From contig NZ_JAJIRT010000007.1 in the NCBI RefSeq assembly GCF_025717675.1, positions 1 through 64,000 of the forward strand: a DNA stretch of 64,000 nt, in the 5' to 3' direction. The position numbers were made by a program, and so were the translations under genes. Of the stretch, positions 46,529 through 57,436 are shown in pieces (the first letter of the stretch is position 1; the number at the start of each line of letters is the position of its first letter). The DNA is from Paucibacter sp. DJ2R-2 (GTDB lineage: Bacteria; Pseudomonadota; Gammaproteobacteria; Burkholderiales; Burkholderiaceae_C). Below the pieces are notes generated by a model. That model was not told the DNA's origin. It did no database searches and was given only the letters and a program-made list of their open reading frames with translations.

Positions 46529-47506
46529 ATGGAAATCTTTGACTACGACAACATCCTGCTCCTGCCACGCAAATGCCGTGTGGAAAGCCGCAGCGAATGT
46601 GACACCTCGGTCCAGTTCGGACCCCAGCGCTTCAAGCTGCCGGTCGTACCGGCCAATATGAAGACGGTGGTGGACGAAAACATCACCGAGCACCTGGCCG
46701 CCAACGGCTACTTCTACGTCATGCACCGCTTCGACCTGGACACGGTGGCCTACGCCAAGTCCATGCGCAGCAAGGGCTTGCTGGTCTCGGTCAGCTCCGG
46801 CGTGCAGGCCGCCGACTATGCCGTCATCGACCGCCTAGCGGCTGAAGGCGTGGGTGCCGACTACATCACCATCGACATCGCCCACGGCCATGCCGAGAGC
46901 GTGCAGCGCATGATTGCCCATATCAAGCAGCGCCTGCCCGATGCCTTTGTGATCGCCGGCAATGTCGGCACGCCGGAGGGCGTGATCGACCTCGAGAACT
47001 GGGGCGCAGACGCGACCAAGGTCGGCATCGGCCCGGGCAAGGTCTGCATCACCCGGCTCAAGACCGGCTTCGGAACCGGCGGCTGGCAGCTCTCGGCCCT
47101 GAAATGGTGTGCCCGTGTAGCGACCAAGCCCATCGTCGCCGACGGCGGCATCCGCCACCATGGCGACATCGCCAAGAGCATGCGCTTCGGCGCCTCCATG
47201 GTCATGATCGGCTCGCTGTTCGCTGGCCATGAGGAGTCCCCCGGCAACACAGTGGAAGTCGACGGCAAGCTCTACAAGGAGTACTACGGCTCGGCCAGCG
47301 ACTTCAACAAGGGCGAGTACAAGCACGTAGAAGGCAAGCGCATCCTGGAGCCTGTGAAGGGCAAGCTGGCCGACACCTTGCGCGAGATGCGCGAGGACCT
47401 GCAAAGCTCCATCTCCTACGCCGGCGGCCGCAGCCTGGCGGACCTGCGCAAGGTCAACTATGTGGTCCTCGGAGGGGAGAACGCGGGGGAACATTTGTTC
47501 ATGTGA
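46529..47506 (+). CDS. guaC: GMP reductase
   Basis: GuaC converts GMP to IMP with NADPH and ammonia release, linking guanine to adenine nucleotides. The start at 46529 ([20 protein letters not shown]) matches the family. The 325-residue protein carries the catalytic cysteine in [20 protein letters not shown], and [29 protein letters not shown] and KEYYGSAS, which separate it from IMP dehydrogenase; there is no CBS domain. Its last 27 bases, including the stop, are repeated 92 bases further on. Confidence 0.93.
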   Translation: MEIFDYDNILLLPRKCRVESRSECDTSVQFGPQRFKLPVVPANMKTVVDENITEHLAANGYFYVMHRFDLDTVAYAKSMRSKGLLVSVSSGVQAADYAVIDRLAAEGVGADYITIDIAHGHAESVQRMIAHIKQRLPDAFVIAGNVGTPEGVIDLENWGADATKVGIGPGKVCITRLKTGFGTGGWQLSALKWCARVATKPIVADGGIRHHGDIAKSMRFGASMVMIGSLFAGHEESPGNTVEVDGKLYKEYYGSASDFNKGEYKHVEGKRILEPVKGKLADTLREMREDLQSSISYAGGRSLADLRKVNYVVLGGENAGEHLFM

Positions 47507-47598
47507 TGGACGGGCGCAGCCCGCATCACTAGAGCGCGTCAGCGCGAAGCCCCGCGTTCCGGCGCAGCCACAACGCGGGGGAACATTTGTTCATGTGA
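47480..47598 (+). repeat. 27-base direct repeat of the guaC 3' end
   Basis: The segment beginning aacgcgggggaacatttgtt and ending at the guaC stop (47480-47506) is repeated exactly at 47572-47598. The 65 bases between have no gene. Duplication of a gene's 3' end including its stop is what site-specific integrases leave when they insert at the end of a gene. Here no integrase lies between, so this could be the footprint of a lost or tiny element, or a local slippage duplication. Confidence 0.7.
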
Positions 47599-47743
47599 GT
47601 GAGCAAGGCTGTCGAACCCGCGCAATACGGGTTTTGTTCACCCTCAGACACAGGCTCCCTCGGCGAGCGCTCGCATAGACTGCGAGCCGCCGCCCTGCGG
47701 GGCTTTGTTTGCTTGAGCGAAGACGCGCTGACACTGCCTACCC

Positions 47744-47992
47744 ATGAACCGCCCTGCCTCAAACCCCTGGCGCCGCGCGCACAGGTCATTGCTGGTCTGC
47801 CTGATCCTGCTGTCGCTGTGCTTGGGTCTCTTCGCTCACGCCCTGGTTCGGGTGGAGCGGGAGCGCCAGGCCTTGGCGGTGGGCCTGTGCATGCTGGACC
47901 CCGCGGGACGCAGTTCCCTGATTCCTTGCCAGGACCGCTTTGCGCCACCCAGCAGCTGGGCCGAGCACCTGCTCGAAGCGCTGTTTCCCTGA
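47744..47992 (+). CDS. Small single-pass membrane protein, unknown function
   Basis: An 82-residue frame with a basic N-terminus (MNRPASNPWRRAHRS) and one membrane segment at residues 16-36 (LLVCLILLSLCLGLFAHALV). The C-terminal half is predicted outside the cytoplasm and has two cysteines (GLCMLDPAG and IPCQDRF). No family recognised. The ribosome binding site is weak. It lies just before valS. Confidence 0.45.
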   Translation: MNRPASNPWRRAHRSLLVCLILLSLCLGLFAHALVRVERERQALAVGLCMLDPAGRSSLIPCQDRFAPPSSWAEHLLEALFP

Positions 47993-48148
47993 GGCGCTGC
48001 CTCCAGGCGCGAAGGCACGCGCATGGTGGACAATCGCACCATCCCTTTTTGTGCTTTTCCTTTCAAATTTCGGCCGAACAGGGGCTCGGGTGCTGGCCGA
48101 ACGCTGGCGCACCGGCCCCTTTGCCGTTTCAGCAGCGACCCTTGTGCC

Positions 48149-50995
48149 ATGACCGAACTTGCCAAATCGTTTGAGCCCGCCGCCCTCGAAGCCCATTGGG
48201 GCCCTTTGTGGGAGCAAAAAGGCTTGTACAAGCCCACCCTGGATGCGAGCCGCGAGTCCTTCAGCATCCAGCTGCCGCCGCCCAATGTGACCGGCACCTT
48301 GCACATGGGCCACGCCTTCAACCAGACCATCATGGACTCGTTGACGCGCTACCACCGCATGCTGGGACACAACACCCTGTGGGTGCCGGGCACCGACCAT
48401 GCCGGCATCGCCACCCAGATCGTGGTGGAGCGCCAGCTGGCCGACAAGGGCGCGGAGGGCGCCAAGACCCGCCACGACCTGGGCCGCAAGAACTTCGTCG
48501 CCCGCGTCTGGGAATGGAAGCAGGAGTCCGGCAACACCATCACCGGCCAGATGCGCCGCATGGGCGACTCGGTCTCCTGGGACCATGAATACTTCACCAT
48601 GGACGAGAAGCTCTCGCACGTGGTGCGCGACACCTTCGTCAAGCTCTTCGACGAAGGCCTGATCTACCGCGGCAAGCGCCTGGTCAACTGGGACCCGGTG
48701 CTCAAGTCCGCTGTGTCGGACCTGGAAGTCAGCAGCGAAGAGGAAGACGGCTTCCTGTGGCATATTCGCTACCCCTTGGCCGATGGTTCCGGCGATCTGA
48801 CCGTCGCCACCACCCGCCCCGAGACCATGCTCGGCGACGTGGCCGTGATGGTGCACCCGGAAGATGAGCGTTATGCCGCCCTGATCGGCAAGCAGGTGAC
48901 CCTGCCGCTGTGCGGCCGCAGCATCCCCGTGATTGCCGACGACTACGTGGACCGCGAGTTCGGCACCGGCGTCGTCAAGGTCACGCCCGCGCACGACACC
49001 AATGACTACGCCGTCGGCCAGCGCCACGGTCTGGCCATGATCTGCGTGCTGACCCTGGACGCCAAGATCAACGACGAAGCGCCCGAGGCCTACCGCGGCC
49101 TGGACCGATTCGTCGCCCGCAAAAAAGTCGTTGCCGACCTGGAGGCCCAGGGCTTCCTGGTTGAGGTCAAGAAGCACAAGCTGATGGTGCCGCGCTGCGA
49201 GCGCACCGGCCAGGTGATCGAGCCCATGCTGACGGACCAATGGTTTGTGGCTGTCAACAAGGTCAGCGCCAGCACCGGCCGCAGCATTGCCCAAGGCGCG
49301 GTCGACGCCGTCGAGAGCGGTGCGGTCAAGTTCTTCCCCGAGCAGTGGATCAACACCTACAACCACTGGATGGGCAATATCCAGGACTGGTGCATCTCGC
49401 GCCAACTCTGGTGGGGCCACCAGATCCCGGCCTGGTACGGCGAGAGCGGTGAACTCTTCGTCGCCCGCGACGAGGACGAAGCCCGCGCCAAGGCCACAGC
49501 GGCCGGTTACAGCGGCGCACTGACGCGCGACGAGGACGTGCTGGACACCTGGTACTCCTCCGCCCTGGTGCCCTTCTCCACCCTGGGCTGGCCCGAGAAG
49601 ACGCTGGAGCAGGACCTGTTCCTGCCCTCCACCGTGCTGGTGACGGGTTACGACATCATCTTCTTCTGGGTCGCCCGGATGATCATGATGACCCAGCATT
49701 TCACCGGCAAGGTGCCCTTCAAGCATGTCTACATCCACGGCCTGGTGCGTGATTCGCAAGGCCAGAAAATGAGCAAGAGCGAAGGCAATGTGCTGGACCC
49801 GGTGGACCTGATCCAGGGCGTGGATCTGGACACCTTGGTGGCCAAGTCCACCGTCGGCCTGCGCCGCCCCGAGACCGCACCCAAGGTGGCGGCTCGAGTG
49901 AAGAAGGAGTTCCCTGAGGGCATGCCGACCTACGGCGCCGACGCCCTGCGCTTCACCATGGCCTCCTACGCCAGCCTGGGTCGCAACATCAACTTCGACA
50001 CCAAGCGCTGCGAGGGCTACCGCAATTTCTGCAACAAGCTCTGGAACGCCACCCGCTTCGTGCTGATGAACACCGAAGGCCAGGACTGCGGTCTGCTGGA
50101 GCACACGAAAGAGCAATGCGCCCCTGGCGGTTCCGCGCACGGCTACTTGGACTTCAGCCGCGCCGACCGCTGGATCAGCAGCGAGCTGCAAAAGGTCGAG
50201 CTGGCCGTCGCTCAAGGCTTTGCCGAGTACCGCCTGGACAACGTCGCCAACGCTGTCTACTCCTTCGTCTGGGACGAGTACTGCGACTGGTACCTGGAAA
50301 TCGCCAAGGTGCAGATCCAGAACGGCAACGAGGCTCAGCAACGCGCGACCCGCCGCACCCTGATTCGTGTGCTGGAGACCACGCTGCGCCTGCTGCACCC
50401 GATCGCCCCCTTCATCACCGAAGAGCTGTGGCAAACCGTGGCGCCGATCGCCGGTCGGAAGAACAGCGACTACCTCGTCAGCGCGGCGTACCCGATTGCC
50501 CAGCCCGAGCGCATCGATGAAGCCGCCTGCGCCTGGGTCAACAACCTCAAGGCCGTGGTCGGCACCTGCCGCAGCCTGCGCAGCGAGATGAGCCTCTCGC
50601 CCAGCACCCGCGTGCCCCTGCTGGTCGGTGGCGACACCGGTTTCATCGCCGAAGCCGCCGCCCTGCTGCAAGCGCTGGCCAAGCTCAGCGGCGTGCAGAT
50701 CTTCAGCGATGAAGCCGCCTTCCAAGCCGCCAGTGCCACCTCACCGGTGCTGGTCCATGGCGCCGCTCGCCTGGCCCTGCATGTGGAAATCGATGTGGCC
50801 GCCGAGACGGCTCGCTTGGCCAAGGAAATCAACCGCCTGGACGGCGAAATCGCCAAGATTGAAGCCAAGCTCGGCAACGAGGGCTTTGTGGCGCGCGCGC
50901 CGGCGGCGGTGGTCGAACAGGAGCGTCAGCGCCTGAACGACTTCAGCGCCACCGTCTCTCGCTTGCGGGATCAGGCAGCTCGGCTGGTGAAGTAG
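48149..50995 (+). CDS. valS: Valine-tRNA ligase
   Basis: The start at 48149 ([20 protein letters not shown]) matches the family; the longer frame to 48023 does not. The 948-residue class I synthetase has the HIGH-type motif [14 protein letters not shown] near residue 45, the editing domain ([19 protein letters not shown]) and the KMSKS loop [15 protein letters not shown] near residue 540. A C-terminal coiled-coil arm ends the protein ([18 protein letters not shown]). Its last 53 bases overlap the convergent gene at 50943. Confidence 0.97.
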   Translation: MTELAKSFEPAALEAHWGPLWEQKGLYKPTLDASRESFSIQLPPPNVTGTLHMGHAFNQTIMDSLTRYHRMLGHNTLWVPGTDHAGIATQIVVERQLADKGAEGAKTRHDLGRKNFVARVWEWKQESGNTITGQMRRMGDSVSWDHEYFTMDEKLSHVVRDTFVKLFDEGLIYRGKRLVNWDPVLKSAVSDLEVSSEEEDGFLWHIRYPLADGSGDLTVATTRPETMLGDVAVMVHPEDERYAALIGKQVTLPLCGRSIPVIADDYVDREFGTGVVKVTPAHDTNDYAVGQRHGLAMICVLTLDAKINDEAPEAYRGLDRFVARKKVVADLEAQGFLVEVKKHKLMVPRCERTGQVIEPMLTDQWFVAVNKVSASTGRSIAQGAVDAVESGAVKFFPEQWINTYNHWMGNIQDWCISRQLWWGHQIPAWYGESGELFVARDEDEARAKATAAGYSGALTRDEDVLDTWYSSALVPFSTLGWPEKTLEQDLFLPSTVLVTGYDIIFFWVARMIMMTQHFTGKVPFKHVYIHGLVRDSQGQKMSKSEGNVLDPVDLIQGVDLDTLVAKSTVGLRRPETAPKVAARVKKEFPEGMPTYGADALRFTMASYASLGRNINFDTKRCEGYRNFCNKLWNATRFVLMNTEGQDCGLLEHTKEQCAPGGSAHGYLDFSRADRWISSELQKVELAVAQGFAEYRLDNVANAVYSFVWDEYCDWYLEIAKVQIQNGNEAQQRATRRTLIRVLETTLRLLHPIAPFITEELWQTVAPIAGRKNSDYLVSAAYPIAQPERIDEAACAWVNNLKAVVGTCRSLRSEMSLSPSTRVPLLVGGDTGFIAEAAALLQALAKLSGVQIFSDEAAFQAASATSPVLVHGAARLALHVEIDVAAETARLAKEINRLDGEIAKIEAKLGNEGFVARAPAAVVEQERQRLNDFSATVSRLRDQAARLVK

Positions 50996-51917
50996 AGCGG
51001 AACTCCGCCACCTCGGGTGGCGTGGCCAGCAACTCATCCATGCGCCGCGCCACGCCCCAGGCGGCGCGCGTGCGCGATTCACGCGTGGTGCTGGCCAGGC
51101 GCGGCGTCACCTGCAGGCTGTCCACGCCGTGCAAGGGCTGGCCTGGCTCCTGCAAGCCGGGCTCCAAGCTGTCGAACCAGGCAGCCAGCAGGCGGCCGCT
51201 GCGCAAGGCCTCGGCCAGAGCCACGTCATCAAAGATGGCGGAATGGGCAATGCTGACCAGCACCTGACCCGGCTTGGAAAAACCCAGCACGCGCTCGCCA
51301 ACCAAGCCGCGGTAGCGCGGGAAATAGTTCAGCTGTACGCAAACCCCTTCACTGTGCTCCATCAGCTCGCGCAAGGGAACCGGCTCGATGCCCCACTGCG
51401 CCCAGATCGGGTCACTCTGATGCAAGCTGGGGTCATAGCCGACCACACGGGTGCCAAAAGCGGGCAGCAGCTGCGCCAGCATGCGCGCCGCTGGCGTCAG
51501 GCCGATCAGGCCCACCGTCACACAGCCCAGCTCGCGGCCCACCCACATGCCGTCCGAACCCTGCACCGGCACGCGGCGCAGCAAGGCCAGCAAGGCGCCC
51601 ACCATGAACTCAGCCTCGGCACTGGCCGTGGCGGTCAGGCTGCGGATCACTTCCACATGGGCGTTGCGACAGGCCGCCAGGTCGATGTTCTCCCCGCCCG
51701 AACTCATGCGCCCGACCACACGCAAGCGCGGCGCGGCACGCAGCAGGGCCGCATCGACGGACACATTGGGCGGCAGGATCAGGCCTTGAATCTGGTGCAA
51801 GGCCTCCAGCAAACGCGCGGGCTCGCCTGCCAGCTCGGGCGCGAACTGCACCGAATGGCGCTCGCTGAGCCACTGCATGACTTCCATTTCCAGCGGTTCA
51901 ACGATCAGCAAAGTCAT
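50943..51917 (-). CDS. 2-hydroxyacid dehydrogenase family protein with altered active site
   Basis: The 324-residue protein has the D-isomer 2-hydroxyacid dehydrogenase layout, including [18 protein letters not shown] and [20 protein letters not shown]. Several hallmarks are changed: the cofactor loop reads [10 protein letters not shown] rather than GxGxxG, the catalytic Arg position reads [11 protein letters not shown], and the usual Pro-His pair reads TPRLAST. It may bind a ligand or have a different reaction. It is convergent with valS and overlaps its end by 53 bases. It starts 84 bases from the divergent galU. Confidence 0.75.
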   Translation of the reverse strand: MTLLIVEPLEMEVMQWLSERHSVQFAPELAGEPARLLEALHQIQGLILPPNVSVDAALLRAAPRLRVVGRMSSGGENIDLAACRNAHVEVIRSLTATASAEAEFMVGALLALLRRVPVQGSDGMWVGRELGCVTVGLIGLTPAARMLAQLLPAFGTRVVGYDPSLHQSDPIWAQWGIEPVPLRELMEHSEGVCVQLNYFPRYRGLVGERVLGFSKPGQVLVSIAHSAIFDDVALAEALRSGRLLAAWFDSLEPGLQEPGQPLHGVDSLQVTPRLASTTRESRTRAAWGVARRMDELLATPPEVAEFRSTSPAELPDPASERRWR

Positions 51918-52001
51918 GTTTCAAGTCGGTCGTGTGCACAACGAAGAGTCGTCATTTGCCCATGCAACAATGCGCTCAAGCAAATCGAGGAGTGTACTTT
52001 T

Positions 52002-52895
52002 ATGGCCAGCAAGCCGAACTCTGTCATCACCAAGGCCATCTTTCCTGTCGCCGGTCTGGGCACCCGTTTTCTGCCGGCCACCAAGGCGCAGCCCAAGGAA
52101 ATGCTGCCGGTGGTTGACAAGCCGCTGATCCAGTACGCCGTCGAGGAAGCCTATGCCGCCGGTGTGCGGGAAATGATCTTTGTGACCGGCCGCCACAAGC
52201 GCCCGATCGAAGACCACTTTGACATGACTTTCGAGCTCGAGATAGCCCTCGAACAAGCGGGTAAGCAAGAGCTGCTGGAGGTGGTGCGCAGCGTCAAGCC
52301 TGACGATATGGAATGCGTCTACGTGCGCCAGGCCCAGGCCTTGGGGCTCGGCCATGCGGTGCTCTGCGGCCAGCGCCTGGTCGGCAACGAGCCCTTTGCG
52401 GTGCTGCTGGCCGATGACTTGATGGTCGGCCCCAGCGGCGGCTCCCCGGTGCTCAAGCAGATGGTGGAGCAGTTCTCCGAATGGCGGGCCAGCATTCTGG
52501 CGGTGCAGGAAGTGCCTGCCGAGCACACTCGCCGTTACGGCATCGTCGCAGGCACCGCGGTCAACGACCATCTGGTCGACGTCACTCGCATCGTCGAGAA
52601 GCCGGCGCCGGAAGATGCACCCTCGCGCCTGGCCGTGGCCGGCCGCTACATCCTGACGCCCGGCGTCTTTCACGAGATCGCCAACCAACCGCGCGGTGTC
52701 GGCGGCGAGATCCAGCTGACCGACGGCATTGCCGGTCTGCTGCGCCGCGAAAAGGTGTTTGCCTACCGCTACGAAGGCAAGCGCTACGACTGCGGCAGCA
52801 AGGAAGGCTTTCTGCAAGCCAATGTGGAGCTGGCCCTGGCGCATCCGCAGCTGGGTGCGGGCTTCCGCGACTATTTGCGCTCCATCGAAATCTGA
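52002..52895 (+). CDS. galU: UTP-glucose-1-phosphate uridylyltransferase
   Basis: GalU makes UDP-glucose for lipopolysaccharide, capsule and trehalose. The start at 52002 has gaggag upstream. The 297-residue protein has [20 protein letters not shown] with the nucleotide-binding loop and catalytic lysines, and [20 protein letters not shown] then [10 protein letters not shown]. Standard length. Confidence 0.96.
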   Translation: MASKPNSVITKAIFPVAGLGTRFLPATKAQPKEMLPVVDKPLIQYAVEEAYAAGVREMIFVTGRHKRPIEDHFDMTFELEIALEQAGKQELLEVVRSVKPDDMECVYVRQAQALGLGHAVLCGQRLVGNEPFAVLLADDLMVGPSGGSPVLKQMVEQFSEWRASILAVQEVPAEHTRRYGIVAGTAVNDHLVDVTRIVEKPAPEDAPSRLAVAGRYILTPGVFHEIANQPRGVGGEIQLTDGIAGLLRREKVFAYRYEGKRYDCGSKEGFLQANVELALAHPQLGAGFRDYLRSIEI

Positions 52896-52919
52896 TCGAG
52901 CGCTATTTCGCGCCATCGC

Positions 52920-53414
52920 TCAAGCCGCCTTGCTCGCATTGAACATCGCGGCGGCGATCAAATCCATGTCCTCGGCGGTGATGGCCAGCAGGCCGAAGCG
53001 CAGGGCATAGCCCCAATGAGCCCGGCCGGCGCTGAAGCTCAAGTGAGGCAGCAAGGGCTGAATGCCCGCCTCGCTCGCCTCGGCCCGCCAAGCCACATCG
53101 CGCCGGTGCGGCACGAATCCGCCACCCATGTCGAAGGCATAGGGCTCGCCGGGCAAGACCTGACCCAAGGCCGTGAAAGCTTGCAGCCGATCGCCCCCAC
53201 CAAAGCGGGTGCTGGGCGAGTAGTACACCACCTGGTCGCCGGCGCGCAGCCGGCGCAGCGGCGCCACCTTGCCGTGACAGACCTGCATGAAGCCCTGGGC
53301 TCGGCCCAAGCGCACATGCTCGGCGCTGGCCACGGCCAGCCAGTTGCCTGCCGGGCATGCCAGGGAGACAGGAGGCTCGAAGCCGGGTAACGGCATCGTT
53401 GCCATGAGGCTCAT
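52920..53414 (-). CDS. EVE-domain protein (UPF0310 type)
   Basis: The 164-residue protein has [20 protein letters not shown], then [20 protein letters not shown] and [10 protein letters not shown]. These match the EVE/UPF0310 domain, a relative of the PUA and YTH folds. Members are thought to bind modified bases in nucleic acids. Its start overlaps the stop of the VOC gene by four bases (ATGA), so both are translated together. It starts inside an operon that may begin at 53806. Confidence 0.8.
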   Translation of the reverse strand: MSLMATMPLPGFEPPVSLACPAGNWLAVASAEHVRLGRAQGFMQVCHGKVAPLRRLRAGDQVVYYSPSTRFGGGDRLQAFTALGQVLPGEPYAFDMGGGFVPHRRDVAWRAEASEAGIQPLLPHLSFSAGRAHWGYALRFGLLAITAEDMDLIAAAMFNASKAA

Positions 53415-53806
53415 TGGCCGCCCGGCGCGAACACGCGCAGACGGTGGCCGTCGGGATCGCTGGCCGTGAAGGTGTAGCCGAAGTCCAAGGCGGTAGGCGT
53501 TTGCAGAACCGCCACGCCGCGTGCGGCCCAGGCCGCGTGCACCGCATCGACGGCGGCTGCGCTGTCCTGCACAAAGGCCAGCTCACTGCTGCCGCCCTGC
53601 CCCGCCGCGGCCGGCAACACCGTGTCACGAGCCCAAAGACCCAGCATCAGGCCCGAGGCCAGGGCAAACATGGCGAAGGTGGGCGAAGCTTCCACCGGCT
53701 CTGCACCGAGGATCTGACGATAGAAGGCCACACTAGCTGCCGGGCTCTGCACATGGAGCAGCACAAAATGGGCCTGGCTGTGGAGCTTGAAATTCGTAGG
53801 ATTCAT
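53411..53806 (-). CDS. VOC (glyoxalase/bleomycin resistance) family protein
   Basis: The 131-residue protein contains one VOC module repeated as two halves: [20 protein letters not shown] near the start, then [20 protein letters not shown] near the end. The metal-binding Glu/His of true glyoxalase I is not obvious. Genes of this type are often beside a WYL regulator, as here (53911-54603, 104 bases upstream on the same strand). Substrate unknown. Confidence 0.82.
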   Translation of the reverse strand: MNPTNFKLHSQAHFVLLHVQSPAASVAFYRQILGAEPVEASPTFAMFALASGLMLGLWARDTVLPAAAGQGGSSELAFVQDSAAAVDAVHAAWAARGVAVLQTPTALDFGYTFTASDPDGHRLRVFAPGGQ

Positions 53807-53910
53807 GGTTGAGCCGGCTGTTGGCCGAAAGTTGAAAGAGCTGCCATGCTAGGAAGCAGCCCTGTCAATTTCTGGCAGCAGCAGGCAGCTCAAGCCGAGC
53901 GCCGTTCAGC

Positions 53911-54603
53911 TCACTGCGCTGCAATGCCCTCAGCTTCTCGCCAGGCCTTGAGCAAGACCTGGCGCCGCTGGGGATAGCGCTCCTCCAGCACCTCCAAAGC
54001 CTCGATCTGGTCGCAGCGAAAACTGCGCCGCTCACCGCGCAGCTCGCACCAGGCCACCAGCACGCGGGCTTGGTCGAAGAAGCCCAAGGCAAAAGGCCAG
54101 ACCACGCGCTCGCTGCTGCGACCCTTCAAATCGCAGTAGTGCAAGCGGACCTTGCACTCCTTGCGCATGGCCGCACGCAATCGGGCCAGCACCTGGTCCA
54201 GGCGCGGCAGCGGCTCGCCCGGCCCCACCAACAAGGCCGTGCTGTCCATCTCGTGGCGCAACTCGGCCGGCAGCACGGCCGAGATTTTGGCGAGAGCATG
54301 GCGCGCGGCAGCGGCCAGTTGCTCATCGTCGGCGCGACCAGCCACCCAACGCGAGCCCAGCACCAAGGCCTCAACTTCGTCGGCCGAGAACATCAGCGGC
54401 GGCAAGGTGAAGCCCGGCTTGAGCACATAGCCCAGGCCCGCCTCGCCCTCGATTTGCGCGCCCTGCGCCTGCAGGGTGGCGATGTCGCGGTAGAGGCTGC
54501 GCAGGCTGATGCCCAGCTGCGCCGCCAGGCTGGCGCCGGCCACCGGATGGCGGTGCCGACGCAGCAACTCCATCAGGTCCAGCAGGCGGGCGGCGCGGGA
54601 CAT
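53911..54603 (-). CDS. WYL-domain transcriptional regulator, YafY type
   Basis: Start at 54603 (MSRAARLLDLMELLRRHRHP), 13 bases after the stop of the condensin-like ATPase gene. The 230-residue protein has an N-terminal winged helix (LAAQLGISLRSLYRDIATLQ) and a WYL domain (VRLHYCDLKGRSSERVVWPF, then ARVLVAWCELRGERRSFR). WYL domains sense ligands such as nucleic acid fragments and are common regulators near defence systems. Its placement suits control of the VOC-EVE genes or of the operon upstream. Confidence 0.88.
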   Translation of the reverse strand: MSRAARLLDLMELLRRHRHPVAGASLAAQLGISLRSLYRDIATLQAQGAQIEGEAGLGYVLKPGFTLPPLMFSADEVEALVLGSRWVAGRADDEQLAAAARHALAKISAVLPAELRHEMDSTALLVGPGEPLPRLDQVLARLRAAMRKECKVRLHYCDLKGRSSERVVWPFALGFFDQARVLVAWCELRGERRSFRCDQIEALEVLEERYPQRRQVLLKAWREAEGIAAQ

Positions 54604-54616
54604 CGCAACAGCGCGC

Positions 54617-57436
54617 TCAGTCGTAAATCGACTTTTCCGGCCGCCGTGCCAGCACCGCAATCGGCGGCGCCCAGCGTTCGCCACGCGGCTTCTTGCTGGT
54701 GACCAGGGTGATCTCGCTGGGCTCAAAGACCTCGACGTTGTGCGTGATCGGCGTGGTCAGCAGGTACTGCGCGCGGGTCGAGCGCAGGAAGTGGCCGACC
54801 AGCTGGATGTTGCGCACGTCCAGGTGGGCAAAAGGCTCGTCAATGAAAACAAAACCGCCCGGCGAGTCGTCGTCCTTCATCAGGCCCACCAGCAGGATCA
54901 GGCTCTTGAGCACCTGCTGGCCGCCCGAGGCCTCGCCGTCGTTCAGTCCCACCTCACCCTTGCCGTCGAAGTTGAACTTGACCTGCAGCCCCGCCTGGGC
55001 GAGCACCATATCGTCGTTGTCGAGGTGCGGCAGTTCTGCTTGCGCCATCACGCCGGCCAACTCACCCAGCTCCTGCACGTTCTTCTTGTAGCGACGCACC
55101 GTGGCGCGCAGCACGTCGATGTAGCGTTCGCGCGCGTTGAAGGCGGCGATGCGGGCCATCTCATTGCTGGCACGGCGGTCGTCGAGCTGGGCGGTCTGCT
55201 CCAGCACCGACACACTCATGCGCGCATGGCGGTCCTGCACCTGCGGGTCGGTCTCCCAGACGCCGTTCTCCAGCTCCGCCTGCACATGGCGGCCGGCAAT
55301 CTCGGCCTGCTTGGCGTTCTCGAACTCGTCGCGCAAGGCCTGCACGGTCGCGGGCGTGACCCAGGCGGCCGGGAAGCGCGCCTTGGCCGCGCGGGACTCG
55401 CGCGCCTGGGCCAGCAGCTCGCGCTTGCGGCCCTCATGCTCGCGCTGCGCGCGGCCCACGTTCTCTTCGCTGGCCTTGAGGCTGGCCTGGGCCGACTCGT
55501 AATCGCGCTCGCTGCGGCTGTGTTGGGTCAGGGCGCGGTCGTGCTCGGCGTCGAGCGCGGTCATGCGGCCCGAAGCCTCGACGCGGGCCTGGCGCAGGGC
55601 CGGCAGACGCTCGCGTACGGCCGCAAAGTCCTCGGCCTTCTCAGCCAGTTCTTGCGCGGCCTTGTGGCCCTGGGCCGCGCGCTGCGCGTCCTTGAACTGG
55701 CGTTCGACCTCGGCCTGCTCCTTGGCGATGCGGCTCAGCTCCGCGTCGTAGCGGTTGAGCTCGCTCTCCAAGGCCTTGCGGCGCGACTCCAGGGCCGACA
55801 CACCGAATTGGAAGTCACGTGGCTCGACCCAAAGGCTGCGGCCACCACGACCGTCCTTGTAATAGGCATCGGGCGTGATCCATTCGCCGCCGACTTTGGC
55901 GCCTGCCTCCGTGTCCTTGACGCGGCGGATACCGCCGAGCTGGCGGATCAGCCAGCCAGGAGCCTTGGCATTGAAACGCAGGGCCGCGAGCAGGGAATCG
56001 GGCGGCACGCTGGCCGGCACGTTCTCAGCCTCGGCCACCACGTAATGGCGATAGCGCTCACGCGAAGCCAGAGCAAAAGCATGGGCCTCGTCGCCGCTGC
56101 GCTGCAACACCACCACCCAGCGCGAGGGCCGCAACATGCCTTCGGCCGCGGCACGCCAGGCCTCATCGGCGATGTCGATGCAATCGGCCAGCACATGGTG
56201 GGCAATGCCGGCATCGTCCAGCGCACGGCGGAAGCGCGTCACCTCGGCCGGCGGCGGCGGCAGGCGCTGGCCGCTCAAAGCCTCCAGCGCGGCCTGGGCC
56301 TTGCGGCTCTGGTCATTGGCGCGGGTGAAGCCCTCGCGCAGGCGGTGCTGCTCACCGCTGAGCTGCTCCACGCGCTGCGCCAGCTCTTGCGCATCGGTCT
56401 CAACTGCGGCCAGGGTGCGCAGCTCTTCCTCGCGCTTGGCCAAGAGCTCCAGCGGACGTTCGGCCTCGCGTGCGGCGTCAAACGCGGCGCGGGTCTGGCG
56501 GCGCTCGGTCTCCAGCTCCACCAGGCGCTGCTTGGCGCGCTCCTGCGCTTCAAACAGGCCATGCAGCTCGGCCCGCCGGGCGGCCTGCTGGCGCGCATCG
56601 GCGCCGGCAAACAGGCGCTGGCGGTGCAGCTCGCGCAGGCCCTGGGCCGTGCGTGCGCGGGCCTCGCTCCACTGCAGCACGGGCAGCACCTCGGTGGCCA
56701 GGCGCTCGCGCTCTTTCTGGCGCAGCTGGTACTGCTGGAAGCTGTTGACGCGGTTGGCCAAGTCGGAGAGCTGGGCCTGGGTGTGCGAGAGCTCGTGCGT
56801 CGCCTGCTCGACTTCTTTGAGCAAATGCTGCTGATGGCTGCGCGCTTGGTCGTAGCGGTCGAGCACCTCTTGATCCCCGAAGACTTCGAACACCAAGCGC
56901 AGCAACTCCTTGGGGCTGAGCTCGCACAGGCGGTCGGTCTGGCCTTGCTCCAGGGCCAGCACGCGGCCGATGGCGCGGGTCAGGCCGGCGGCTTCCAGGC
57001 GGCGGCGCCAGGCTTCGATGCCCATCCAGTCCTTGTCGCCGCGCTCGGCCAAAGCCTCGATCTCATGGACGCCGTCCATCATCATGTAGCGGCGCTGCCA
57101 GTCGCCACCGTGGCGCTCAATGCGGCAGACCAGGGTCACCTGGTCGGCATAGAGCAGCGAGCTGGCAAAAGGCCGCGAACTGTTCTGGCGACCGCGCGGG
57201 CGGTTGTCCACCAGGGCGCGCAGCCAGGCGCTCTCGGCGTTGGCGTGGCGGGCATAGGTCTTGTAGGTGCGGCCGCCCGAGCACTCCAGGCCCAGCAAGG
57301 TGCGCATGGCATCGAGCAAGGTGGTCTTGCCCGAACCATTGGGGCCGGCGATGGTGATGATGGCGCCGTCCAGCGGCATGCTGACCCGCCGGCAGTAGTC
57401 CCAGTGCAGCAGTTCCAGCGATTGCAGGTGAAACAT
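54617..57436 (-). CDS. mksB: SMC-like ATPase, MksB/MukB type
   Basis: The 939-residue protein has Walker A GPNGSGKTT at residues 32-40, signature ASGGQQVLKSLILLVGL near 830, and Walker B FVFIDEPFAHLD. Two long charged helical arms (about 190-395 and 540-800) flank a compact hinge-like domain (DDAGIAHHVLADCIDIADEA). The arms are shorter than in canonical SMC (about 1,180 residues) or MukB (1,486). The genes directly upstream have the sizes and winged-helix likeness of MksE and MksF, so this is the ATPase of a condensin-like complex. It starts overlapping the previous stop by one base. Confidence 0.8.
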   Translation of the reverse strand: MFHLQSLELLHWDYCRRVSMPLDGAIITIAGPNGSGKTTLLDAMRTLLGLECSGGRTYKTYARHANAESAWLRALVDNRPRGRQNSSRPFASSLLYADQVTLVCRIERHGGDWQRRYMMMDGVHEIEALAERGDKDWMGIEAWRRRLEAAGLTRAIGRVLALEQGQTDRLCELSPKELLRLVFEVFGDQEVLDRYDQARSHQQHLLKEVEQATHELSHTQAQLSDLANRVNSFQQYQLRQKERERLATEVLPVLQWSEARARTAQGLRELHRQRLFAGADARQQAARRAELHGLFEAQERAKQRLVELETERRQTRAAFDAAREAERPLELLAKREEELRTLAAVETDAQELAQRVEQLSGEQHRLREGFTRANDQSRKAQAALEALSGQRLPPPPAEVTRFRRALDDAGIAHHVLADCIDIADEAWRAAAEGMLRPSRWVVVLQRSGDEAHAFALASRERYRHYVVAEAENVPASVPPDSLLAALRFNAKAPGWLIRQLGGIRRVKDTEAGAKVGGEWITPDAYYKDGRGGRSLWVEPRDFQFGVSALESRRKALESELNRYDAELSRIAKEQAEVERQFKDAQRAAQGHKAAQELAEKAEDFAAVRERLPALRQARVEASGRMTALDAEHDRALTQHSRSERDYESAQASLKASEENVGRAQREHEGRKRELLAQARESRAAKARFPAAWVTPATVQALRDEFENAKQAEIAGRHVQAELENGVWETDPQVQDRHARMSVSVLEQTAQLDDRRASNEMARIAAFNARERYIDVLRATVRRYKKNVQELGELAGVMAQAELPHLDNDDMVLAQAGLQVKFNFDGKGEVGLNDGEASGGQQVLKSLILLVGLMKDDDSPGGFVFIDEPFAHLDVRNIQLVGHFLRSTRAQYLLTTPITHNVEVFEPSEITLVTSKKPRGERWAPPIAVLARRPEKSIYD

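Noticed and set aside
47786-50725. 979-residue minus-strand frame over valS
   Set aside because: Antisense to valS, which carries both class I synthetase motifs.
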